The notes beneath the pieces were generated by a model, which was not told where the DNA came from, ran no database searches, and saw only the letters and a list, made by a program, of their open reading frames with translations. Shown here piece by piece: positions 34,818 through 44,000 of a DNA stretch of 64,000 nucleotides. A program made the translations under genes and the position numbers. This stretch comes from an uncultured Clostridia bacterium (GTDB taxonomy: Bacteria; Bacillota; Clostridia; UBA1381): contig CAKSNH010000005.1 in NCBI GenBank assembly GCA_934476075.1, positions 62,001 through 126,000 on the forward strand, read 5' to 3'. Position 1 is the first letter of the stretch; each line of letters opens with the position of its first letter.

Positions 34818-35764
34818 AGCGTTCTGTTCAAGTGTAGCTAAAATCAAAGAATAGTGCATACTGACGTTGTCGGAATTTAGCGGTGGGAACGTTTCATGTT
34901 CCCATAGGTGTAGACATTGTCAAAGTAACTCGAACCCTTTGGAGTCCTCTTTGTCCACGTCCACAAAGAGGACGGAAAAGACCGTTTTTTGGCACGCAAA
35001 AAGCTAAGATGACAATAGCTTTCCATTAGGTCGGTAAAATTTGCTCCATTGCCTAGACCCGCAAATTTTATGCTGTCAAAGAGTAGTAAACAAGCTAGAT
35101 TGTGAAATTACCCTAAGTTAGATTATCCGCTAAACTTTGGTACAGCATACCCTCCAAACCCACGAAAAATAGTTTCGCTCCTTGCGTGCCTCCTAGCCGA
35201 AAGTTTAGTGGGTAAGGGTGGGTTTAGATAGAAATGCGAGTGAGTGACTATTTTGCACCACAAATTGCACTACACTTTCATTCATATCTACGCTTGCACT
35301 TTCCCACTAAACTTACCCACAGGACACGCAAAAAGCGTATATCCACATTTAGTGGGCACAGAGGGTATGCCGTATCTATGCTTTGTTTGTGCTCTATGCA
35401 CACTATAAACATAGTGCAAGTACTATACTTGGACGGCACAAAATTCACGCCCCTAGGCAATAAGTGAATTTTGCCGACAAAGTGGGAACAACTATATCCG
35501 CAATAGCTTTGCAGCGTGTGGGTCAAGGGTGTCCCTTGCGGACTTTTCCGTCCTCTTTGTGGACGTGGACAAAGCGAACTCCATGGTCAGTAGTTTTGCT
35601 GCGGCAAAACCGCTCTTGCGAGCGTCGGACGTCTTTCCGATACTAGGTTCGCTATAATTTGATAATGTCTATACCTATGGGAACATGAAACGTTCCCACC
35701 GCTAAACTTCGACAACGTCAGTCTGCACTACATTTTGATGCTATCCATATTTGGACAGAACGCT
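34818..35764. repeat. 947-bp foldback (near-palindromic) non-coding element
   Basis: The whole element is one large imperfect inverted repeat centred near 35257. Its outermost 10 bases match as AGCGTTCTGT / ACAGAACGCT. Further in, 34 bases at 34876-34909 and 32 bases at 34949-34980 are identical to the reverse complement of segments within 35675-35712 and at 35543-35574. Weaker pairing continues at 35046-35075 with 35431-35466, 35141-35163 with 35352-35373, and 35201-35212 with 35303-35314. The right half has about 65 extra bases (35583-35650) made of two hairpins. Each half also holds local hairpins, e.g. GGGAAC / GTTCCC and CCTCTTTGT / ACAAAGAGG. It is visibly richer in G+C than its surroundings. 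No credible gene was found in it. It may be a MITE-like mobile element or the gene of a large structured RNA. Confidence 0.85.
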
Positions 35765-36195
35765 TAACATACCAAATACCTTGATAAATCATAATTTATA
35801 ATAATATTTATAATTAAAATGTATATTTATAGAAAAACAGTATATAGTTATTAATATAAATGTTTTATAAATATTAAAATTTAAATATTTGTATTTTTTT
35901 GTTATGCTAAATAATATAATATAAATCTTTTACAAATGCACAAAAGTATAGTGGTTAAAGTACGCTTTTTTGTATATTCTGCATAAAAAAATATATTTTT
36001 TTGTTGCAAAACATATATGGTAAGTAGAAATAAATAATGATATAATATAGGCAGTTATTTTGTGAAATTGACAGCATAAAGAGAGGAGTGGGAGATGTTT
36101 TTGTATACATTGCACAAGTGGTAGTATGAGTGGTAAGGGTAGATAAGATAACAATATATATGTAGTTATTTATTTTAGGGAGGGAATAAAACTTT
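35765..36195. other. A/T-rich region before the first lyase gene
   Basis: About 430 bp, extremely A/T-rich up to 36060. It contains a TATAAT at 36041-36046 that could be the -10 box of the lyase gene, with only a weak -35 (TGGTAA, 17-bp spacer). No gene or repeat was recognised. Confidence 0.45.
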
Positions 36196-39100
36196 ATGTT
36201 AAAAAAAGCTATGGCTGCCGTATTGGCGGCAAGTATGTCTTTGACAGTGGGAATTGTCACACCTAATCTATCCGATACTGCATCGGCAGCATCAAACACA
36301 CGTTATATGGAAGCCCTTGACAGAGGTCTTGTGGCAATGAAAACAGATTCGGGAATTTATCTTAGCTGGCGTTTGCTTGGTACGGAAGCATACAGCACAA
36401 GTTTTTATGTGTACAAAAACAATTCGGTAATTGCAACTGTAAGTGACAGCACAAATTATCTTGATACATCGGGAACAGTATCGGATACTTACAGCGTTGC
36501 TCCTACTTCGGGTTCTAAATGTACAGGCGTAAAGGCTTTTGCGAGCGGCGATAATTTTATCGATATTCCGCTTGCTCCGCTTGACGATTATATTGCTCCG
36601 GACGGTACTGCATACGAGTATGAAGTAAGGGACGGCAGTGTCGGCGACCTTGACGGTGACGGCGAGTATGAATTGGTTGTAAAACGTGAGGCAAATCGTC
36701 AGCACGCAGGTGCGGCAGGTTTCAACCATATGTACATGGAAGCATACAAATTGGACGGTACAGTGCTTTGGCGTATAGATATGGGACAGAATATGCGTGC
36801 GATGACTGAATTCTCATTCTTGGTTTACGATTTTAACAACGATGGTGTGGCTGAAATTGCGTGTAAAACAGCTCCCGGAACAAAGGACGGTACAGGTCAG
36901 TATGTTACGGCGGTAAGTCAGAATTCTTCTATCAAGAGTGCCGACAACACAGCAGATTATCACGATTCCAACGGTTACATATTAACAGGTCCGGAATATT
37001 ATACATTATTTGACGGCAGAAACGGTGAGGCTTTGGATACAATCAATTATCCTATTCCTCGTGGAACAAATTCGGCTAATGACCTTAACAAAATCTGGGG
37101 AGATAATTACGGTCACAGAGCTGAAAAATGTATGTCAGCCGTTGCATATCTTGACGGCGTAAATCCTAACATTGTTTTGTGGAGAGGTATTTATTTCGGC
37201 AAATCGGGTTACGGTGCCGGACGTACAGCCTTGGCAGGTATCAGCGTGAACTCATCAAACAGACTTGTTTTGGGCAATCAATTTGATACATGGTCAGGTC
37301 AGACGGGTTACACAAGCGGCAATGAGCAATATATCGGTCAGGGTAACCACAACCTTACAGTAGGTGACGTTGACGGTGACGGATATGATGAAATTCTATC
37401 GGGCGGTTTGTGTATCGACCATACAATAAGCAAGGCACTATGGTGCTCATACAGAGGTCACGGCGACGCTCTTCATTTGGGCAATTATGACCCTACAAAT
37501 AACAGTCTTGAATATTTCACCGTTCAGGAAGAAGCCGGTACTGCATATGACGGTACTGTACTTGACTACGGTATGACAGTTTATGATGCAAAAGACGGTA
37601 CACAAAAACTTCACATCGGTGATGACGGCGATACAGGCCGTGGTGTAATGGCTAATTTGGGTACAGGCGGATATTATCAGGTTTGGGGTTCGGATTTCTA
37701 TCAATGCAACGGAAACAGCAGTTTCACTCAAAGTACGGTACAGCCTAGCACATATAATTTCCGTATTTTCTGGGACGGCGATTTATATGATGAACTTTGG
37801 GACGCTACAAATCCGGCAAAAACTTATACACCTAATATTTTTGACTACAATTCATCAACAGGTGCTATCGAATCTATATTCGTAAGCGATGAAACAAGAA
37901 CTATCAACGGTACAAAAGCTACTCCAATTGTTCAGGCCGATATTTTCGGTGATTGGAGAGAAGAATTTGTTGTTCCTACTGCCGATGAACAGGCAATGAG
38001 AGTTTACACAACAAATATTTTGACAACAAATAAATTGTACACACTAATGCATGATTCGATGTACAGAGAAGCTGTTGCATGGCAAAATCAATACTATAAA
38101 CAACCGCCTCACATCGGTTTTTATGTAAGCGACAGCTATGACAAGTATGATGAAAGAGCAGTACAGCCGAACATCAAGACAGTTACATACAGCGGTTCTG
38201 CTCCGTCAGCAACTGCAACTCCTGTAAAATCTGGTGTAAAGACAAGAAATTCTAAATATTTGATTGATGAGGACGGCGACTATTACACCGCTCAAAGAAA
38301 TATTATCGGCGGCTCCGGCGTAAGCGGTAAAGAAGGTTCGGACGTATGGTCATTCTCAGGCTATACATACGGATATATGACTGCTGCAAGCAAGAATTAT
38401 TCAGCATTATGGAAATGCACAGATGCAGTGGAAAACAATGACGGTAAATTCTTATTATTCGCCGCAAACGGCAAAACATCAACATTCACAGCGAAAAATG
38501 ATATTGAGGGTATTTCATCAACAGGTGTATTCAGCTTTGATTTTGCAGTACCTGAAACATATTCAAACAACGGTTACACCGCAAGAGGCAATGCAAACAG
38601 TTACATTTATCTTGGCGACGGTACAGATTCGGATATTACATTCGGATTTATCCCGACAGTGTCAAACTCATATGTAACGGCACTTGACTTTACAATTAAC
38701 GGTGAAACGGTTCACACATTCACAAGCGGTGCGGACGCTCAGTCATGGACTCACGTTGAATGTGCCTTGGACCACGATAACAAGACTGCGACAATAGTAG
38801 CAACTTATGCGGACGGCACAAAAAGCACAACAAATACAACATGGACAGACGAGGACGAAATCTGTGCGGTTAAAGTAAATGTAGGAACTACATGGGGTGC
38901 ACTTATGCTTGACGCAATCAAGCTTTACGAAACAGACGGCGTACTTCAAGAGTTCTGGTCAGAGGATTTTGAAAGTTCTTCAAACAAATTCTCTCTGATT
39001 ACATCAGGTTATTCTGCAAACGAATTTTTGACATCAGACCCGTCAACAACAAATGCCATGAGCGGTACTGTTTACGGTGTAGGTTCACGTTCGGGCGGTG

Positions 39101-40134
39101 ACACAGGTACACAATCGTCACAAATCGGCGGTTCAAATTATAAAGATATTACAGTAGACCTTGACTTTAAGATGGACGCTTGTATGTCGGGCAAAGGCTC
39201 TGCAATTTCACTTCTCGGCTCTGCAAATAAACTGAACTATCTGTCAAATTCATCACAGATTTTGACAATCAGTGCAAAGGCAAGCGGAAACGGCTATTGG
39301 AGCAACATTGCAATTAACGGCACAGATATTACATCTGCCGCAAATGTATCAAACGGAACTTCAAACGGCGAAAGTTCGGGTGCTGCATACACATCGTCTG
39401 GTGTGACATTCAATGCGGTAAACAGAGATACAACAGGCTGGATTCACTTAACCGCAAAACCGGATTTTGACGCTCAGACAATAGACGTTACTTTGACAAG
39501 AGTATCGACAGGTGCTACAATTTATTCGGGTACACTAAGCTTTGTAAATTCAGCAAGCAGTCTTGAATATATCTATATGGCATCAGGTAAATATTACGGT
39601 GGAACATGGCTTGACAATATTTCAATTACAGGCTATGGTTCATCATCATCTTCAAGCGACAGTACAGGCGGAAGTACAGATAACAGCACTGCTGTAACAG
39701 GTACAAACAAAACTTGGAACATGGCGGATTCATCATTTGTAAATCTTGGTACATTATCATCAACGGTAACTGCCGATGATTTGACAATAAACGCAACAAG
39801 CTCAAAGACAGTGAATGTATCTACATCGGGCGGTTATACTTTAAACGGTACAACTTACAGTACAATGCTTGCACTTGGCGGCGGCGGAAACACAAATTAT
39901 CGCTCAGTGAAATTTGACGTGACAGGTCCTTGCACAATTAAGGTTATAGGCAAGTCATCAGGTTCATCAACAAGAACATTGGCAGTTTCGGACGGCAGCA
40001 GTGTGCTGGGTACAATGAGCGAAACTTCATCACTTACAGAAAACAGTTACAGCTATACCGGCAATGGCGGTACAATATATTTGTATTCGCAGGGCAGCGG
40101 TATCAACATTTATCAGATAAGTGTTGAATATTAA
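36196..40134 (+). CDS. Secreted rhamnogalacturonan lyase (PL11), divergent copy
   Basis: A 1312-residue exported polysaccharide lyase. Residues 1-32 are a signal peptide (ends ASAAS). The PL11 catalytic beta-propeller covers about 35-650, with RGLVAMKTDSGIYLSWRLL at its start and calcium-type loops GDLDGDGEYELVVK, VYDFNNDGVAEI and GDVDGDGYDEI. PL11 enzymes cleave the rhamnose-galacturonate backbone of rhamnogalacturonan I. Downstream lie two beta-sandwich, carbohydrate-binding-like modules (about 660-900 and 910-1140), a Ser-rich linker and a C-terminal module (about 1165-1312). No SLH domain, so it is probably released. A conserved segment differs from the second lyase. AGGGAGG lies 12 bases before the ATG. 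Confidence 0.9.
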   Translation: MLKKAMAAVLAASMSLTVGIVTPNLSDTASAASNTRYMEALDRGLVAMKTDSGIYLSWRLLGTEAYSTSFYVYKNNSVIATVSDSTNYLDTSGTVSDTYSVAPTSGSKCTGVKAFASGDNFIDIPLAPLDDYIAPDGTAYEYEVRDGSVGDLDGDGEYELVVKREANRQHAGAAGFNHMYMEAYKLDGTVLWRIDMGQNMRAMTEFSFLVYDFNNDGVAEIACKTAPGTKDGTGQYVTAVSQNSSIKSADNTADYHDSNGYILTGPEYYTLFDGRNGEALDTINYPIPRGTNSANDLNKIWGDNYGHRAEKCMSAVAYLDGVNPNIVLWRGIYFGKSGYGAGRTALAGISVNSSNRLVLGNQFDTWSGQTGYTSGNEQYIGQGNHNLTVGDVDGDGYDEILSGGLCIDHTISKALWCSYRGHGDALHLGNYDPTNNSLEYFTVQEEAGTAYDGTVLDYGMTVYDAKDGTQKLHIGDDGDTGRGVMANLGTGGYYQVWGSDFYQCNGNSSFTQSTVQPSTYNFRIFWDGDLYDELWDATNPAKTYTPNIFDYNSSTGAIESIFVSDETRTINGTKATPIVQADIFGDWREEFVVPTADEQAMRVYTTNILTTNKLYTLMHDSMYREAVAWQNQYYKQPPHIGFYVSDSYDKYDERAVQPNIKTVTYSGSAPSATATPVKSGVKTRNSKYLIDEDGDYYTAQRNIIGGSGVSGKEGSDVWSFSGYTYGYMTAASKNYSALWKCTDAVENNDGKFLLFAANGKTSTFTAKNDIEGISSTGVFSFDFAVPETYSNNGYTARGNANSYIYLGDGTDSDITFGFIPTVSNSYVTALDFTINGETVHTFTSGADAQSWTHVECALDHDNKTATIVATYADGTKSTTNTTWTDEDEICAVKVNVGTTWGALMLDAIKLYETDGVLQEFWSEDFESSSNKFSLITSGYSANEFLTSDPSTTNAMSGTVYGVGSRSGGDTGTQSSQIGGSNYKDITVDLDFKMDACMSGKGSAISLLGSANKLNYLSNSSQILTISAKASGNGYWSNIAINGTDITSAANVSNGTSNGESSGAAYTSSGVTFNAVNRDTTGWIHLTAKPDFDAQTIDVTLTRVSTGATIYSGTLSFVNSASSLEYIYMASGKYYGGTWLDNISITGYGSSSSSSDSTGGSTDNSTAVTGTNKTWNMADSSFVNLGTLSSTVTADDLTINATSSKTVNVSTSGGYTLNGTTYSTMLALGGGGNTNYRSVKFDVTGPCTIKVIGKSSGSSTRTLAVSDGSSVLGTMSETSSLTENSYSYTGNGGTIYLYSQGSGINIYQISVEY

Positions 40135-40160
40135 TATTGCTATTTTGATAAATAGACCCT

Positions 40161-40205
40161 AAAAAAAATGACAGTGTTGATTAATCGGCACTGTCATTTT
40201 GCTTT
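40161..40205. terminator. Bidirectional terminator between lyase and amidase genes
   Basis: The stem AAAATGACAGTG / CACTGTCATTTT with a 12-nt loop is flanked by eight A residues on the left and TTTTGCTTTT on the right. It serves the lyase (plus) and the amidase (minus). Confidence 0.85.
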
Positions 40206-40206
40206 T

Positions 40207-40262
40207 AATTTGTAGGAAATTGAGTAAAACGCAATAACGGAAAATTAAAAATGTTACTTTAT
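40207..40262 (+). repeat. Dispersed intergenic repeat, copy C (truncated)
   Basis: The first 55 bp of the repeat, directly after the T-tract of the terminator. It keeps AATTTGTAGGAAATTG and CGCAAT, with several substitutions, and stops at the 3' end of the amidase gene. Confidence 0.75.
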
Positions 40263-40838
40263 TTACTGCATAGCGGTAAGTCCGAAATATTTTAAAAGAC
40301 CTTCATATATTGCATATGCAAACTGATATGGTTCGTCACGCAGTTTTTGTGCGTCGGCAGCATTTGTAATATACGCAAGCTCCACCAATACAGCGGGCAT
40401 ATTTGTTCTGCGGAGCACATACAATGACGTATTCACCAGTACACCGTTGTTTTTCGTACCCAAACGTCTTGATATGGCATTTACAATATCTTCACCCAGA
40501 TAATAAGGCTGGGTATTCGTTTGATATACATAAGCCTCCGTGCCGTTATAACTCGGATTGACGCTTGCGTTGCAGTGTATGCTTATAAAATAGTTTGCAC
40601 CCCATTCGTTGGCGAGCTGAACCCGCCGTGCAAGGCTTGTCGCTACATTAGTTCCTAAAATTTCTTCGGGATATGCTCTTGACGCTTTTGCACTGAAACG
40701 AGGGTCATTATTTAAAATATTGACAAGATATGTCCCGACAAGATAATTTACTTCATCTTCACGCAGACCGTTCCCTTCCGCACCGCCGTTTATACCGCCG
40801 GGATTATGTCCTTGGTCAACAAAAATTTTAATAGCCAA
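40263..40838 (-). CDS. N-acetylmuramoyl-L-alanine amidase (Amidase_3)
   Basis: A 191-residue zinc amidase that cuts the bond between muramic acid and the stem peptide. The expected residues are present: His in VDQGHNPGG, Glu in NGLREDEVN, His in FISIHCNAS and the catalytic Glu in VLVELAY. The protein is a bare catalytic domain with no signal peptide and no wall-binding domain, unlike secreted autolysins, so it may be released by lysis, exported otherwise, or act in sporulation or germination. The start codon is TTG, with GGAGG seven bases upstream. It lies opposite to the two lyases that flank it. Confidence 0.9.
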   Translation of the reverse strand: MAIKIFVDQGHNPGGINGGAEGNGLREDEVNYLVGTYLVNILNNDPRFSAKASRAYPEEILGTNVATSLARRVQLANEWGANYFISIHCNASVNPSYNGTEAYVYQTNTQPYYLGEDIVNAISRRLGTKNNGVLVNTSLYVLRRTNMPAVLVELAYITNAADAQKLRDEPYQFAYAIYEGLLKYFGLTAMQ

Positions 40839-41019
40839 TTTTATTCCTCCTCTCTGTTATAAGATATTCAAAAACAAAAAAACTGTGAACAATGTAATAG
40901 GTATAAAATAAGTGATTTTTTTATGGATATAATGTGACATAAATTTTACATATCAAACAGGGTTTGTAATAATTTTGTTAAAAAATTCGACTTTTATGTG
41001 GAAAAATAAGAGTGTTGCG

Positions 41020-41048
41020 GTGACAAAAGAGTAATTTTGTATTATAAT
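41020..41048 (+). promoter_or_regulatory. Promoter of the second lyase gene
   Basis: GTGACA, a 17-bp spacer and a consensus TATAAT, 20 bp before the ATG. The leader is therefore very short. Confidence 0.65.
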
Positions 41049-41067
41049 AGTATAAAGAGGTGAGATT

Positions 41068-44000
41068 ATGAAAAAAATTATTTCAACGTTTTTGGCATTA
41101 AGTATGCTGCTTTCGGGTGCAGGCACTATGGCGGCAGCAAATGATGATGTAGAATTAATGTCATCAGCAGGAATTGAAAGTCTTGGACGTGGATTGGTGG
41201 TACAATCATTTGGAGATGATAAAGGCGTATATCTCACATGGAGATTGCAGGCGAGCGAGGACGCTGTGTTCGGCAGTGCGGCAAAAAATGTGGAATTTAA
41301 CATTTACAAGAACGGCACGTTTCTTGCAAATGAAAAAGACACCACAAACTATGTTGACCAAACAGGCACATCGTCAGATGTATATCAGGTAGCACCTGTG
41401 ATTGACGGAACAGAAGGGGACAAGTGTGATGAGGTTTCCGCATTTGCAAGCGGAAGCAATTACTTCGATATTCCCGTAGAAAAACCCGCCGACATCACTT
41501 TGGCGGACGGCAACACATACAGCTACACCATAGGCGATTCGTCATGCGGCGACCTTGACGGTGACGGCGAGTATGAATTGGTGGTAAAATGGGACTGCAA
41601 TGCACATGACAACTCACAAAGCGGTTATACGGGTAACGTGCTTTTGGACGCATACAAGATGGACGGCACAAAGCTATGGCGAATTGATTTGGGAAAGAAT
41701 ATCCGTGGCGGAGCACATTACACACAATTTTTAGTGTATGACTTTGACCAAGACGGCAAAGCAGAAATGACCTGTAAAACCGCACCGGGTTCAAAGGACG
41801 CAAACGGAGATTATGTAACGGCAGTGAGCACAAACAACGCAATTAAAAATGCGGACAATACCGCCGAATATGTGAATAAGGGCGGATATGTACTTGACGG
41901 TGACGAATATTTTACTGTATTTAACGGCGAAACAGGTGCGGCGGTTGATACAATCTATTATCCCGTTCAGCGTGTTGATGCGGCAGTATGGGGAGATACT
42001 TACGGAAACCGCTGCGACAGATTTATAGCAGACGTTGCATGGCTTGACGGCGAAAAGCCGTATGCGGTGTATTGGAGAGGTTATTATTTCGGCAGAAACG
42101 GTATGCAGCGTGTAGGTGTGTGCGGTATCAGCTTTGACGGCGAAAGACTGAATCCGAAATATGTATTCGATACATATGATACGGAAAATTCATCTTATAA
42201 GAATAGTTCTGTAAGCTATGATAACGGTACATATAAAGGTGTAAACGGATTTACTTCGGGAAATGAAATATATGTAGGACAGGGTAACCATAATATGGCG
42301 TCTGCCGATGTCGATGATGACGGAAAAGATGAAGTAATGAGTGCTACACTATGCTTGGAAGTGAATGATGCCGATAAATTGATGCCGAAGTGGTGTAAAT
42401 TTAAGGAGCATGGCGATGCGTATCATTTAGGTAATTATGACCCTACAACAGATGGTATGGAATATTTTGTTGTGCACGAGGACAGCCGTTCTGAACCGAA
42501 TGAATACGGTACTGTGCTTGATTATGGTATGTCGGTGTATAATGCAAAGACAGGCGAGGAATTGTTCCACGAAGGTGCATCAGAGGATACGGGACGAGGA
42601 ATGATGGCAAATATCGGTGCGGGCGGATATTATCAATTTTGGAGTTCGGGTAATGCACCGAGAGTGGCTATGGGCGGAACTGATTTTGAAGATGCGGAAT
42701 GGGGAAAGCCAAGCGTGAATTTCCGTATTTTCTGGGACGGCGATTTGTATGACGAGCTTCTGGACGGAATTAAAATTGACGGCTGGAACGGTTCGGGAAT
42801 GAGCAGATTGTTTACGGCAAGCGATTGTTCAAGCGTAAACGGTTCTAAGGCAAATCCGGCATTGCAGGCGGATTTGTTCGGCGACTGGCGTGAGGAAGTT
42901 GTGTATCCGCTTTCAACAAATGACGGACTTAGAGTGTACACCACCAATATAGAAACAAAGTACAAAATTAAAACACTTATGAGCGACAGAATGTACAGAA
43001 ACAGTGTCGCATCGGAACAGGCATCATACAATCAGCCGCCGAATATAAGTATGTATTTAAGCAATGACACGGTGTACGGAAATATTACTAATGTTTCTTT
43101 GACCGCACCGATAAGAAAAACGTATATCAAGGGACAATCGCTTGATTTGCGTGGTATGACCTTGACGGGGACTTTTGACACAGGTCTTAGTGCGGAACTT
43201 GAAGAATACGAAGTGAGCGGATTTGACAGTTCGACAGCGGGCAAAAAGACTGTTACCGTTACAAGCCATGGATATACATTTAGCTTTGATGTTAATGTTG
43301 TGGACGGAGCGAATTTCTATTCGGACAATTTCTCATCTTACAGCAGTTCGTCAATAACCATGGGCAGACAAGGTACAGAGGCAAAATCGCAAGCTTTGGG
43401 AAGTCTTAACCTTGGCATAGGTGCAAAGGGCGATTATACGAGTGGTTTTGCAATTTCAAATGATACATTTGGAAATGTGCTAAGTTGTGTTTCGGGTAGA
43501 TATGCAACAGTAGGCAGAGGTGCATATTTCAATTTTGACCAATGCAATTTGCCGGCATTTGCGGATTTGGGCAATGATGAAATTTTGACAATCGACTTTG
43601 ACGCACGTTATCAGGATAGTTCATCTACAATGGAGATACGGGGCGTCACAAGTACCGGCAGTGAAAAAGCAAATTCGTCAAATCCTTTCCGTGACCCGTA
43701 TTTATCGGTACTGAACAATTCAAATATACCTACGGGCGAGTGGATAAACGTTAAATTGGATATAACAAAGTCTAAAAATGTTACATTGACCATAACAGGC
43801 AAGGGAGGAAATGTGCTTGATACACGGACGTTTACCGCAAAGGGTGACGCTGTCGGGAATATTGCATTTTACGGTTCCCCTTCACAGATAGATATATCAA
43901 ATATGTCTGTATATACAAATGATGTTGTAAACGGTATAAGCATAGCGAGCGAACCGACAAAGACAGAATACGAAAAGGGCAGTACAGAGCTTGATTTGAC

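Noticed and set aside
35234..35646. Short open frames inside the foldback element (35234-35467, 35278-35526, 35464-35646)
   Set aside because: They lack ribosome binding sites, have unnatural composition and lie within inverted-repeat DNA whose structure explains them better.
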